Notes under the pieces: model-generated
Told to the model about the DNA's origin: nothing
Databases searched by the model: none
What the model saw: only the letters and a program-made list of their open reading frames with translations
Origin: Acidimicrobiales bacterium
GTDB lineage: Bacteria > Actinomycetota > Acidimicrobiia > Acidimicrobiales > SKKL01
Direction of reading: 5' to 3'
NCBI GenBank assembly: GCA_034521975.1
Contig: JAXHLR010000007.1
Coordinates: 1-64,000, forward strand
Length of the DNA stretch: 64,000 bases
In this document: positions 54,747 through 64,000 of the stretch, in pieces
Layout of the letters: the number at the start of each line of letters is the position of its first letter
How positions within the stretch are numbered: position 1 is the stretch's first letter
Position numbers and translations under genes: made by a program

Positions 54747-55610
54747 ATGCCGTCCGACAAGCGCCAACGTCAGAAGGAGCGCGAGCAGGCCGCCAGGGCC
54801 GCCCGCGCCGCCGAGCTCGCCCGCGCCAAGCGCCGCAGGAACATGATCCTGGCGGTGGTGGGGTTGGTGGCGGTGTTCGTCTTCGCCTTCCTGTACTCCA
54901 CCTTCGTCGGCGGCGACGGCGAAGGCGACGGGGACGCGACACCCACCGAGGCCACCGCCGCCGGCGACGATGCCGAGCCGAACGACGACGCCGAGGACCA
55001 GGCCGCGGGGCTGGGCGACGCGGTCGAGCCGACCTGTCCGCCCGCGGACGGGGTCGACGAGCCCCAGACCCAGTTCACCGAGGCCCCGCCGTTCTGCCTC
55101 GATGAGGACGCCTCCTACGAGGCGGTGTTCGAGACCGACGCCGGCGACATCCGGGTCGCCCTCGACACCGACGACACGCCCGACACCGTGAACAACTTCG
55201 TGTTCCTGGCCCGCCACGGCTACTACGACGGCACCGACCTGTTCCGGTCGAACACCTCGATCGACATCGTCCAGGGCGGGGCGCCACACACCCAGGACAA
55301 CGCGGATCCGGGTCCCGGCTACACCATCGCCGACGAGGGAGACGGCTTCTCCTACTCCCCCGGCGACCTGGTGATGGCCCGGACCCCGGCCCCGGACTCG
55401 GCCAGCGCCCAGTTCTTCTTCTCGACCGGACCCGACACCCAGCTGTTGAACGACCAGGGCACCTACGTGGTGTTCGGGAGCGTCGTCGAGGGCATGGACG
55501 TGCTCGAGTCGATCATGGACACCCACGTCGACGAGCCCGACGGGAACCCCGGCGAGGGCGCACCCGACCCCAAGCCGGTGGTCGAGACGGTCCGCATCAT
55601 CGAGAGCTGA
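54747..55610 (+). CDS. Membrane-anchored cyclophilin-type peptidyl-prolyl isomerase
   Basis: A protein of 287 residues. A highly charged coiled-coil N-terminus (KRQRQKEREQAARAARAAEL) precedes a single transmembrane helix (MILAVVGLVAVFVFAFLYST), an acidic linker and a cyclophilin domain (about 130-285; TVNNFVFLARHGYYDGTDLF, DLVMARTPAPDSASAQFFFS). Several residues of the classical catalytic pocket are shifted or replaced, as is common in actinobacterial anchored cyclophilins. It would assist folding of exported proteins. It starts 51 bp from lysC on the opposite strand and its end overlaps the convergent S51-like gene. Confidence 0.9.
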   Translation: MPSDKRQRQKEREQAARAARAAELARAKRRRNMILAVVGLVAVFVFAFLYSTFVGGDGEGDGDATPTEATAAGDDAEPNDDAEDQAAGLGDAVEPTCPPADGVDEPQTQFTEAPPFCLDEDASYEAVFETDAGDIRVALDTDDTPDTVNNFVFLARHGYYDGTDLFRSNTSIDIVQGGAPHTQDNADPGPGYTIADEGDGFSYSPGDLVMARTPAPDSASAQFFFSTGPDTQLLNDQGTYVVFGSVVEGMDVLESIMDTHVDEPDGNPGEGAPDPKPVVETVRIIES

Positions 55611-56277
55611 TCGAGGGCAGCACGCTCAGATCCGACGGTTCGGCGTCGAGGTACACGTGGACCGATCCCGCTCCTGCGACCGACCAGCCCGACCCGTCGC
55701 GGTGGATGAGCGCCGTGCGCCGCTCGATCCCCGCCACCGGCATCGCCGCCGGGGCGAGGCCGACGGTGCGGTGAACCTTGTCGTGGGACCACTCGTCGTA
55801 GCGGGGGATCATCGTGAACCCCGACAGCAGACCGAGCCCCACGGTGAAGGCGCCACCACGGGTGTCGACCATGTGGTCGAACAGCACCGACGCGCCGGCG
55901 GCCGAACCGGCCAGGGCCGCGCCGCCGCGCCAGGCCTCGACCAGGGCGTCGTAGAGCGGGGTGTCCTTGAGCACCGACCTCAGGTGCATGGGCGACCCGC
56001 TCGACAGGTAGATGAACCGCGCCTCGCGCACAGCACGCACGTTGGCCTCGTCGAGGGCGTCGGTCCGCCCCAGCACCGGCAGCGACGTGACCCGGGCACC
56101 GAGATCGTCGAACCAGACCCGAGCCTGGTCGACCAGCTGCCCTGGCGACTCGTAGGCCGCCGCGGTGGGAAGCATCACCACGTGGTCGGCGCCGCTCTCG
56201 GCCAGTAGCGCCTCGTCGAAGCTGCACCCGTCGGTCCACTCGTTCCCGCCCACCAGGGCGAGCGGTCCCGCGCTCAC
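55597..56277 (-). CDS. Peptidase S51/cyanophycinase-like protein
   Basis: A protein of 226 residues from GTG 56277, overlapping the methyltransferase stop by four bases. The class-I glutamine-amidotransferase-like fold of S51 peptidases is visible: PLALVGGNEWTDGCSFDEAL, VVMLPTAAAYESPGQLVDQA, FIYLSSGSPMHLRSVLKDTP and ALAGSAAGASVLFDHMVDTR. The nucleophile elbow is GSAAGAS, with Ala between Ser and Gly. Whether it is an active dipeptidase, a cyanophycinase or a binding protein is not clear. Confidence 0.8.
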   Translation of the reverse strand: MSAGPLALVGGNEWTDGCSFDEALLAESGADHVVMLPTAAAYESPGQLVDQARVWFDDLGARVTSLPVLGRTDALDEANVRAVREARFIYLSSGSPMHLRSVLKDTPLYDALVEAWRGGAALAGSAAGASVLFDHMVDTRGGAFTVGLGLLSGFTMIPRYDEWSHDKVHRTVGLAPAAMPVAGIERRTALIHRDGSGWSVAGAGSVHVYLDAEPSDLSVLPSISSR

Positions 56278-56801
56278 CGGCCCGCCTCGCTGGCAGGACC
56301 GCCGGCACGGCGACGGGCACGGGCATGCACCCAGGGACGGAGCACGGTTGAAGACACCGGCATCGAGAACCTTTCCACGTCGGTCACCACCCACCCGCAG
56401 CGTCGGATCGCTGCGGGGACGTCCCGCCCGATGTGCCACCCGGTGCGGGCCCGCGCCGCGGTGGCCGCGAGCCGTTGCGCCCTGGCGGTCGCGCCCGGGC
56501 CCCGGGTGGGTTCGATGACGTGCATCCAACCGCCGGGGGCGAGGCGCGCCGCCAGACCGGAGATCGCGGCGTCGAGGTCGTCGGCCGCGCCCAGCCATCC
56601 GACCGTGACCACGTGATCGACGGTGTCGGGCACGTCGTCGGGCATCACCGCAGGCGGGCCGGTGAGCACGAGCACGCGCCCGTCGTGGAGCGAGTCGACC
56701 AGGGCCCGGCGCCGGCGTTGGAGCACCGGGACGACCGGCGCGGTGTACCACGGGTCGATCACGGATCGGAGGGTGCTCGACGGGGCGGTCACGAGCCTCA
56801 C
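56274..56801 (-). CDS. Methyltransferase-like protein without SAM motif I
   Basis: A protein of 175 residues from GTG 56801. The second half follows the class I methyltransferase pattern: DTVDHVVTVGWLGAADDLDA, RLAPGGWMHVIEPTRGPGAT, WHIGRDVPAAIRRCGWVVTD. The first half lacks the glycine-rich GxGxG loop (motif I); where it should be, the sequence reads VLVLTGPPAVMPDDVPDT. SAM binding is therefore doubtful. It may be a degenerate partner of the S51-like protein with which it overlaps. Last gene upstream is the convergently placed dehydrogenase start at 56887. Confidence 0.65.
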   Translation of the reverse strand: MRLVTAPSSTLRSVIDPWYTAPVVPVLQRRRRALVDSLHDGRVLVLTGPPAVMPDDVPDTVDHVVTVGWLGAADDLDAAISGLAARLAPGGWMHVIEPTRGPGATARAQRLAATAARARTGWHIGRDVPAAIRRCGWVVTDVERFSMPVSSTVLRPWVHARARRRAGGPASEAGR

Positions 56802-56886
56802 GCTAGATCACGGCCACGGCATCGGAGAGCCCCGGCGATCGGTCGGGTTGGTACTGGTCGGTAGCAAATCGGTAGCCTGACCTCGC

Positions 56887-57735
56887 ATGGGGAAGCGCAC
56901 AGTAGGCATCGTCGGTTCAGGGATCATGGGTTCGGGCATCGCCGAGGTGGCCGCCAAGGCGGGCCACACGGTCATCCTCCGATCTCGCAAGCAGGAGACG
57001 GCCGACGCCACGGTCGCCGGACTGGAGCGATCGCTGGCCAAACAGGTCGAACGCGGTCGGCTCGAGGAGGCGGCCCGTGACGAGGCGCTGGCGCTGGTGA
57101 GCGCCACCTCCGACCTCGGCGACCTGGCCGACTGCGACGTGGTGGTCGAGTCGGTCGTCGAGGACCTCGAGACCAAGAAGGCCCTGTTCGCCGAGCTCGA
57201 CGGCATCGTCAAGGCCGACGGCATCCTCGCCACCAACACCTCCACGCTTCCGGTCGTGGACATGGCCATGCAGACCAGCAGGCCCGACAAGGTCGTCGGC
57301 ATCCACTTCTTCAACCCGGCTCCGATGATGAGCCTGGTCGAGGTGGTCGAGCCGCTCACCGCCTCGGAGGCCACCGTCGAGGTCGCGGTCGAGTTCGCCA
57401 CGTCGTGTGGCAAGGACCCGGTGCGGGTCAAGGACCGGGCCGGGTTCATCGTCAACGCCCTGCTGTTCCCGTACCTGAACAACGCGGTGCGCATGCTCGA
57501 GCACGGCACCGCCAACCGCGACGACATCGACACCGCCATGAAGGGCGGCGCCAACTTCCCGATGGGCCCGTTCGCGCTGCTCGACCTGGTCGGGCTCGAC
57601 ACCTCGCTGTCGATCCTCGACGCCCTCTACGACGAGTTCCGCGACCCGAACTACGCCGCCCAGCCGATGCTGCGCCGCATGGTGGCCGCCGGCAAGCTGG
57701 GGCGGAAGTCCAAGTCGGGGTTCTACGACTACTGA
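56887..57735 (+). CDS. 3-hydroxybutyryl-CoA dehydrogenase (FadB2-like)
   Basis: A protein of 282 residues. NAD-binding VGIVGSGIMGSGIAEVAAKA starts the Rossmann fold; the catalytic His is in VVGIHFFNPAPMMSLVEVV, with Ser in TNTSTLP and Asn in FFNP; the C-terminal dimer domain follows. It interconverts acetoacetyl-CoA and 3-hydroxybutyryl-CoA. Two genes further on is meaA, so it may serve the ethylmalonyl-CoA pathway as well as storage-polymer or fatty-acid metabolism. It is followed by aat with 1 base between. Confidence 0.93.
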   Translation: MGKRTVGIVGSGIMGSGIAEVAAKAGHTVILRSRKQETADATVAGLERSLAKQVERGRLEEAARDEALALVSATSDLGDLADCDVVVESVVEDLETKKALFAELDGIVKADGILATNTSTLPVVDMAMQTSRPDKVVGIHFFNPAPMMSLVEVVEPLTASEATVEVAVEFATSCGKDPVRVKDRAGFIVNALLFPYLNNAVRMLEHGTANRDDIDTAMKGGANFPMGPFALLDLVGLDTSLSILDALYDEFRDPNYAAQPMLRRMVAAGKLGRKSKSGFYDY

Positions 57736-57736
57736 C

Positions 57737-58411
57737 TTGCCGACGGAACCGCCCCCCACGGTCTGGGGGTTCCCGCCCGTCGAGGGTGCCGACTCCGACG
57801 GACTGGTCGGGGTCGGAGCCGATCTCGAACCCGGCACCCTGCTCGCCGCCTATCGCCAGGGGTTGTTCCCGATGCCGTTGGGGCGCGACGGGCCGATCGG
57901 CTGGTGGTCACCGGACCCGAGGGGCGTGCTGCCCCTCGACGGCCTGCGGGTGAGCCAGTCGTTGCGCCGGTCGTGTCGTCGCTTCGAGGTGCGGGTCGAC
58001 ACCGCGTTCGACTCGGTGGTCGCCGCCTGCGCCTCTCCGGACCGTCCCCACGGCTGGATCACCCCCGAGATCGAGCTGGCCTATCTGCGACTCCACGACC
58101 TGGGCTGGGCCCACAGCGTGGAGACCTGGTCCCGCGACGACGAGCTGGTGGGGGGCCTCTACGGGGTGGCGGTGGGCGGGCTGTTCGCCGGCGAGTCGAT
58201 GTTCCACCGGGCCCGTGACGCCTCCAAGGTCGCGCTGGTCCACCTGGTCGAGTCCCTGGACGCCGACGACCACCGCCGGGGCCGGCTGCTGGACGTGCAG
58301 TGGTCGACCCCGCACCTGGCCAGCCTCGGGGTGATCGAGATGCCACGCGCCCAGTACCTGGAGCGCCTCGCGACCGCCGTCGAGCTCCCCCTGCCCACCC
58401 TCTTCACGTGA
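57737..58411 (+). CDS. aat: Leucyl/phenylalanyl-tRNA-protein transferase
   Basis: A protein of 224 residues from TTG 57737. It adds Leu or Phe to N-terminal Arg/Lys of proteins, marking them for the ClpS/ClpAP N-end rule pathway. Signatures: VWGFPPVEGADSDGLVGVGA, AAYRQGLFPMPLG, WWSPDPRGVLPLDGLRVSQS and VGGLYGVAVGGLFAGESMF. It is tightly spaced after the dehydrogenase and 32 bases before meaA, so it is probably co-transcribed with both by position rather than by function. Confidence 0.95.
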   Translation: MPTEPPPTVWGFPPVEGADSDGLVGVGADLEPGTLLAAYRQGLFPMPLGRDGPIGWWSPDPRGVLPLDGLRVSQSLRRSCRRFEVRVDTAFDSVVAACASPDRPHGWITPEIELAYLRLHDLGWAHSVETWSRDDELVGGLYGVAVGGLFAGESMFHRARDASKVALVHLVESLDADDHRRGRLLDVQWSTPHLASLGVIEMPRAQYLERLATAVELPLPTLFT

Positions 58412-58443
58412 CAGGACCCCGCGACAGAACGGACAATGGTGAC

Positions 58444-60393
<1,950 letters not shown>

Positions 60394-60437
60394 CCCGGGA
60401 CTCTTGATCTTGGCGCTGCCGCGCCGATGGAGTGGCA

Positions 60438-61202
60438 GTGATCGATCGTCGTGCGCTCGTTGCCCTTCTCGGCGCCGCTCTGGGTGTCACCGGTGCGGTG
60501 GTCGCCGTGTGGTGGACCCCTGTGGCTGCCCTCGCCGCCGCGCTCGGGGCACTGCTGGCGGCTGGTGTGGCCCTGTCAGCCCCTGCGACCCGGGCGACGG
60601 CCCCCGCTGAGCAGGCCGCGCCGGCCACTGCCCCCTCGGCCGCTAGCCCCTCGACCACGGCATCGGTGACCGCCGATGACGAGCACCCCGCACCCGGGCT
60701 GAACCAACCCGTCACCACCAACGGCTCGCCCTCCTCGCCCCTGCTGATCGACCCCGAGACCGGCCTGTTCAGCGAGGACTACTTCGACGTGGCCATCGAG
60801 GCCCGGATCGCTGCCGCCCGGCGGCACCTGCGTCCGGTCGGGGTGGTGGTGCTCGAGGTGGTCGAAGGTCTGCGCACCGGACAGGTCGAACAGGCCGATC
60901 CCAAGCGGGTGGCCGAGGCGATCCAGGAGACGTTGCGGGAGGCCGACACCTCCTGTCGGCGCGGCGACGGCCGGTTCGCCCTCCTGCTCGAGGACACACC
61001 CGAGAACGGGGCCATCTGGACCGTCGAGCGGATCCGCCGCTTCCTGGCCGAGCGCGATCCCAGCCTGACCATGCGGGCAGGGGTGGCCTGCTACCCGGCC
61101 CACGGGTTCACCAGCGAGAGCCTGATCGCCCTCGCCGGCACCGCTCTCGACGCCGCTCGCGAGTGGCACCAGGACCGCATCGAGGTCGCCATCGGCGAGT
61201 AG
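60438..61202 (+). CDS. Membrane protein with degenerate GGDEF domain
   Basis: A protein of 254 residues from GTG 60438, five bases after GGAG (an in-frame GTG at 60432 would overlap that site). Two N-terminal transmembrane segments (ALVALLGAALGVTGAVVAVW, VAALAAALGALLAAGVALSA) are followed by an Ala/Pro/Thr-rich linker. The C-terminal GGDEF-like domain starts DPETGLFSEDYFDVAIEARI, but the active-site loop is RRGDGRFALLL, so GGDEF is lost and cyclase activity is not expected. It may bind GTP or c-di-GMP. The end is 7 bases from the convergent patatin gene. Confidence 0.82.
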   Translation: MIDRRALVALLGAALGVTGAVVAVWWTPVAALAAALGALLAAGVALSAPATRATAPAEQAAPATAPSAASPSTTASVTADDEHPAPGLNQPVTTNGSPSSPLLIDPETGLFSEDYFDVAIEARIAAARRHLRPVGVVVLEVVEGLRTGQVEQADPKRVAEAIQETLREADTSCRRGDGRFALLLEDTPENGAIWTVERIRRFLAERDPSLTMRAGVACYPAHGFTSESLIALAGTALDAAREWHQDRIEVAIGE

Positions 61203-61209
61203 TGCTCGT

Positions 61210-61920
61210 TCAGGACTGCCAGAGCGAGGTGAGCCGTTCGGCTTCGACGTCGGCGATGCCGAGCCCCGGCAGGTCGCCCTTCATGCACGACACGACCACC
61301 ACCTGGTCGTGGCCGGAGGCGAGGTCGGCGTTCAACGGGCTCCGCATGCCGCCGTCGATGTAGCGGGCGTCGCCGATCGTGATCGGCGGGAAGATGCCGG
61401 GGACGCAACAGCTCGATGCGACCGCGAGCTGCAGGTCGACACCGGACGCCTGATCCCACACGACGAATGCTCCGGTCGTGGCGTCCACGGCGGTGCACGA
61501 GAACGATGCGGGCCACCCGGCGTCGGCGAACGCCGAGAACAGCTCGATGAAGCGCTCCTCGGGCCCGACGCCTTGTTCGAGCGCGAACTGACCGAGCTTG
61601 GCCCTGGCCTCCTCGGGGGGACCGTCCCATTCGGCGACGAGCGCCATCGTCTCCGTCAGCTCGGCGAGTCGGTCCTCCATCGTCGCGCCGGGCGAGTCGC
61701 CTCCGCCCGATCGGAGCCCCGGCTCGTCCCGCCGTTGGACCGCCTCGTGCAGGTCGTGGCCGAGGGCCAGCTGGGCCCCGACGTTGGACCCGGCCGAGGT
61801 GCCGATGACTGCATCGGCCTCCTCGAGCTCGACGCCGTGGCCGGCCAGACCCACCACCAGTCCGGCTTCCCATGCGATCCCGACCGGACCGCCGCCTCCC
61901 AGAACGAGTGCGCGCGACAT
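61210..61920 (-). CDS. Patatin-like phospholipase
   Basis: A protein of 236 residues. The catalytic dyad is present: the nucleophile Ser in AVIGTSAGSNVGAQ and the Asp in ARYIDGGMRSPLNAD; the oxyanion loop is VLGGGGPVGIAWEAGL. It should hydrolyse phospholipid or acyl-ester bonds. It is shorter than the 270-300 residues usual for bacterial relatives; the C-terminus ends shortly after DQVVVVSCMKGDLPG, leaving only 7 bases to the convergent gene. No frame break is seen, so this is probably a naturally short form. Confidence 0.88.
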   Translation of the reverse strand: MSRALVLGGGGPVGIAWEAGLVVGLAGHGVELEEADAVIGTSAGSNVGAQLALGHDLHEAVQRRDEPGLRSGGGDSPGATMEDRLAELTETMALVAEWDGPPEEARAKLGQFALEQGVGPEERFIELFSAFADAGWPASFSCTAVDATTGAFVVWDQASGVDLQLAVASSCCVPGIFPPITIGDARYIDGGMRSPLNADLASGHDQVVVVSCMKGDLPGLGIADVEAERLTSLWQS

Positions 61921-62019
61921 GCCCGCAGACTACCGGTGGGCCAACGGCCGCCATCGACCCGCAGCCCCGCCACCGTGGGCGTCCCTCGGCTCCTGGGACC
62001 CGTGATCCTCGGCTCCTGG

Positions 62020-62066
62020 AAATCGCGCGGATCTGTCGCGCTGGCCGCGACGGATCCGCGCAATTT
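62020..62066. terminator. Long hairpin with 21-bp arms downstream of the aldo-keto reductase
   Basis: Arms 62020-62040 and 62046-62066 pair over 21 positions with two mismatches, around the 5-nt loop CTGGC. The outer ends are AAAT and ATTT, and the arms contain GCGCGGATC. It lies between the minus-strand aldo-keto reductase (upstream) and the patatin gene, so it may terminate the former. The unusual length and symmetry also fit a dispersed palindromic element. Confidence 0.65.
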
Positions 62067-62120
62067 CGGTTGGCGGCCGCGTGGAGGAGTCGAGGCGTGG
62101 GATGGTCGGGCTACCCGGCC

Positions 62121-62171
62121 GGTCGGTGGGGCTGCTCGGTCGGTGGGGCTGCTCGGTCGGTGGGGCTAGTC
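62121..62171. repeat. Three 17-bp tandem repeats on the aldo-keto reductase stop
   Basis: GGTCGGTGGGGCTGCTC occurs exactly at 62121-62137 and 62138-62154, and with two changes at 62155-62171. The changed third copy supplies CTA (62166-62168), which is the stop codon TAG of the minus-strand reductase. Unit length and copy number are the same as at the ectD stop. Confidence 0.9.
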
Positions 62172-62939
62172 GGTCGCTCGCACCTCGGAGATGCGGGACA
62201 TCTCGTCGTCGCTGAGCTCGAAGTCGAACACGTCGAAGTTCTGGGCCCGCCGGTCGGGGTTCGACGAGCGCGGGATGGGCGACACCTTGTCCTGTTGCAA
62301 CAGCCAGCGCAGCGCCACCTGGTAGGGCGACTTGCCGTGGGCCGCTCCGATCTCGGCCAGAACCGGGTCGTGGATCCCCTGGCCACGCAGCGGCGAGTAG
62401 GCGGTGATCATCACGTCGCGCTCGGCGGCGATGCCGAGCAGGGTGTTCTGGGTGCGACCCGGCTGGTAGGGCACCTGGTCGGCGAGGATGGGGGCCAGTT
62501 CCATCGCCTCGAGCAGCAGTGGCCCCCGGAAGTTGCTGACCCCCAGGTGACGGACCTTGCCCGCGTCCTTGGCGGCGGTCATCGCCTCCAGGGTCTCGCC
62601 GAGGGGCACCTCGTCGGTGGGCCAGTGGATGAGCAACAGGTCGACGTGGTCGGTGCCGAGCCGGCGGAGGCTGGCGTCGACGGCCGGTCCGACCTTGTCG
62701 CCGGCGAGCGTCTCGCCCACGATCTTGGTGGTGAGGAAGATCTCGTCGCGGGGCACCCCGCTGGCCGCGATCCCCTCGCCCACCTCGCGCTCGTTGCCGT
62801 AGGCCTGCGCGGTGTCGATCTGGCGGTAGCCGAGCTCGAGCGCGTGACGCACACCCTCGCGTGCCTCGTCGCCACTCAACTGCCAGGTGCCGAACCCCAA
62901 CGCCGGAATCTGTTCGCCTTGCACCTCGATGTCGTTCAC
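62166..62939 (-). CDS. Aldo-keto reductase
   Basis: A protein of 257 residues from GTG 62939. A TIM-barrel NADPH-dependent reductase with the full catalytic tetrad: Asp and Tyr in QIDTAQAYGNEREVGEG, Lys in FLTTKIVGETLAG and His in LLLIHWPTDEVPLGETL. The C-terminal cofactor loop contains PIPRSSNPDRRAQNFDVFDF, in which the usual 'IPKS' is PIPRSS. It resembles the AKR5/2,5-diketo-D-gluconate reductase group. Substrate unknown. The stop lies in tandem repeats. Confidence 0.92.
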   Translation of the reverse strand: MNDIEVQGEQIPALGFGTWQLSGDEAREGVRHALELGYRQIDTAQAYGNEREVGEGIAASGVPRDEIFLTTKIVGETLAGDKVGPAVDASLRRLGTDHVDLLLIHWPTDEVPLGETLEAMTAAKDAGKVRHLGVSNFRGPLLLEAMELAPILADQVPYQPGRTQNTLLGIAAERDVMITAYSPLRGQGIHDPVLAEIGAAHGKSPYQVALRWLLQQDKVSPIPRSSNPDRRAQNFDVFDFELSDDEMSRISEVRATD

Positions 62940-63056
62940 ATGAGGACCATAGAACCTCGCCGCCCGATGAGCGCGACGATCGGTTCCAGCGCGATGAACC
63001 GGTGGGGGCACCGGCTCCGTAGTAGGGGACGAACCGCGATGAGGAGGAACCGCTCG

Positions 63057-63464
63057 ATGTCCACCCGTCTGTTCGCCATCGCCGTCGTGCTGGTGCTGGC
63101 GCTCACCGCCTGCGGAAACGATGACGACGAGACCGAGCCCGCGGCGACCGACCCTCCGGCCGGTGCCGAGGAGAACGGGCCCGACGAGGCCGAGTCCACA
63201 CCGTCGGAGGGGGGTGCGGAGGTGGACGCCACCGGCGGCTTCCAGTTCGAGCCTGCCACCGTCGAGATCGAGGCGGGCGAGAGCGTCACCTGGACCAACA
63301 GCGGCGGTGTGCGCCACACCGTGACCTCCACGAGCGACTCGATGGACTTCGACGAGCCGCTCGGTAGCGACGACTCGGTCACGGTCACCTTCGACGAGCC
63401 CGGCACCTATGACTACGAGTGCACCATCCATCCGGGCATGACCGGCACCGTCGTGGTCTCCTAG
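63057..63464 (+). CDS. Cupredoxin (plastocyanin-like) lipoprotein
   Basis: A protein of 135 residues from ATG 63057, nine bases after GAGGAGG. The signal peptide MSTRLFAIAVVLVLALTA ends in a lipobox before Cys19. After an acidic linker, a cupredoxin domain has the copper ligands His in NSGGVRHTVTSTS and Cys, His and Met in YDYECTIHPGMTGTVVV. It should carry electrons or sense copper outside the membrane. It lies 4 bases before an ECF sigma factor gene, so the two are very likely in one transcript. Confidence 0.92.
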   Translation: MSTRLFAIAVVLVLALTACGNDDDETEPAATDPPAGAEENGPDEAESTPSEGGAEVDATGGFQFEPATVEIEAGESVTWTNSGGVRHTVTSTSDSMDFDEPLGSDDSVTVTFDEPGTYDYECTIHPGMTGTVVVS

Positions 63465-63468
63465 TCGG

Positions 63469-63981
63469 GTGGACGACGCCGGGTTCGACGAAGCGGTGCG
63501 CACGCTGCACGACGAGCACGCGCCCGCGCTGCTCGCCTGGGCCCGTCGACGCACCCGCGATCCTCGTGAGGCCGAGGAGATCGTGCAGGAGACCCTGGTG
63601 CGGGCCTGGCGCAAGCACGATCAGTACGACCCCGATCGGGGCTCGGAGCGAGCGTGGCTGTTCGGCATCGCCCGCAACGTGGCCACCGACCTGCACCGCC
63701 GCAACGCCCGGCACCTCAGCGCCGTCCCCGCCGACAAGATCGACCTCACCGCCGACAGCCCCGACATGGACCGCGTGGTGGAGGCGTCGCTGGTCCACGA
63801 CGCGCTCAACGCCTTGTCGGTGGACCACCGGGCCGTGCTGATCGAGATCTACTACCGCGGCCACTCGGTCCACGAAGCCGCGACCAGGCTCGGCATCCCC
63901 GACGGCACCGTGAAGTCGCGGACCTACCACGCGCTGCGGTCGTTGCGGACCGAGCTGGAGAGCAGGGAGGTGCTGGGATGA
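63469..63981 (+). CDS. ECF-type RNA polymerase sigma factor
   Basis: A protein of 170 residues from GTG 63469. Sigma-70 region 2 is PREAEEIVQETLVRAWRKHD and WLFGIARNVATDLHRR; region 4 is LNALSVDHRAVLIEIYYRGH, HEAATRLGIPDGTVKSRTYH. It should direct transcription of an extracytoplasmic stress regulon. The stop overlaps the ATG of the next gene (ATGA), whose product looks like a zinc-finger anti-sigma factor. With the cupredoxin gene in front, a copper- or redox-related signal is plausible. Confidence 0.92.
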   Translation: MDDAGFDEAVRTLHDEHAPALLAWARRRTRDPREAEEIVQETLVRAWRKHDQYDPDRGSERAWLFGIARNVATDLHRRNARHLSAVPADKIDLTADSPDMDRVVEASLVHDALNALSVDHRAVLIEIYYRGHSVHEAATRLGIPDGTVKSRTYHALRSLRTELESREVLG

Positions 63982-64000
63982 GTGACCACGACCGCTACCG
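63978..64000 (+). CDS. Start of a probable anti-sigma factor (partial)
   Basis: Only seven codons are in the window: ATG 63978 starts MSDHDRY, overlapping the sigma factor stop by four bases. The position and the acidic, Asp/Arg-rich start fit zinc-finger anti-sigma factors of ECF sigma genes. The identity rests on context. Confidence 0.5.

Noticed and set aside
61210-61920. Frameshifted patatin 3' end
   Set aside because: The protein is short, but only 7 bases remain before the convergent gene and no family-like sequence follows in other frames.

Overview
The window is about 70% G+C and looks like a chromosome segment from a free-living actinomycete, most likely class Acidimicrobiia. The reasons are a WhiB regulator, GlnE, GSI and GSII glutamine synthetases, a GlnR-type regulator, an actinobacterial LexA box, many GTG/TTG starts, and gene order shared with the Mycobacterium tuberculosis Rv3672c-Rv3681c region. 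Family assignments rest on motifs I can read; the taxonomic placement is inference.

1-9.95 kb is an accessory (defence) segment. It carries a type I Wadjet anti-plasmid operon, jetA-jetB-jetC-jetD, on the minus strand (9320 to 2071). Degenerate toxin-antitoxin loci lie on both sides, with a nucleotidyltransferase remnant and a P-loop NTPase beyond. jetB and jetC each contain one apparent single-base frameshift. The segment ends at about 9850-9955, where a YoeB-like toxin and the essential-type gene nadE are both cut off. This is either an insertion into nadE or a contig chimera.

9.95-20.6 kb holds core metabolism and osmoprotection: truncated nadE, glnE, a MarR regulator with a near-perfect palindrome over its promoter, the ectoine/hydroxyectoine operon ectABCD, a PAS-GGDEF protein and a zinc alcohol dehydrogenase. 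20.8-30.5 kb holds a ThDP enzyme with a frameshift, several diguanylate cyclases, a three-gene coiled-coil/membrane cluster of unknown function, two tandem STAS-like paralogues joined to a GAF-GGDEF protein, and a 5'-truncated monooxygenase-like gene.

30.4-35.1 kb is a nitrogen-assimilation cluster (GSI, GSII, a second GSI and a GlnR-like regulator). 35.2-42 kb holds a cold-shock protein, RidA, an iron-sulfur/molybdo-type fusion, an ErpA/IscA protein, a SufR-like regulator divergent from mrp, and typA. 41.8-47.5 kb matches the mycobacterial whiB4 neighbourhood (MBL-fold, NUDIX, WhiB, two ArsA-like ATPases) and adds fxsA and an NfeD/ClpP-class protease. 47.5-64 kb holds a STAS protein, a receiver protein, tRNA-Pro(CGG), a DUF222-HNH nuclease under an obvious SOS promoter, mazG, a KhtTU-like K+/H+ antiporter, asd-lysC (whose product feeds ectoine synthesis), a cyclophilin, an S51-like peptidase, hydroxyacyl-CoA dehydrogenase, aat, ethylmalonyl-CoA mutase (meaA), a degenerate GGDEF protein, a patatin, an aldo-keto reductase, and a cupredoxin lipoprotein followed by an ECF sigma/anti-sigma pair.

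Two patterns cross the window. First, apparent one-base indels occur in at least four places, often at short homopolymers, so sequencing error must be excluded before calling genes dead. Second, short tandem repeats, twice with a 17-bp unit in three copies, sit exactly on gene stop codons.
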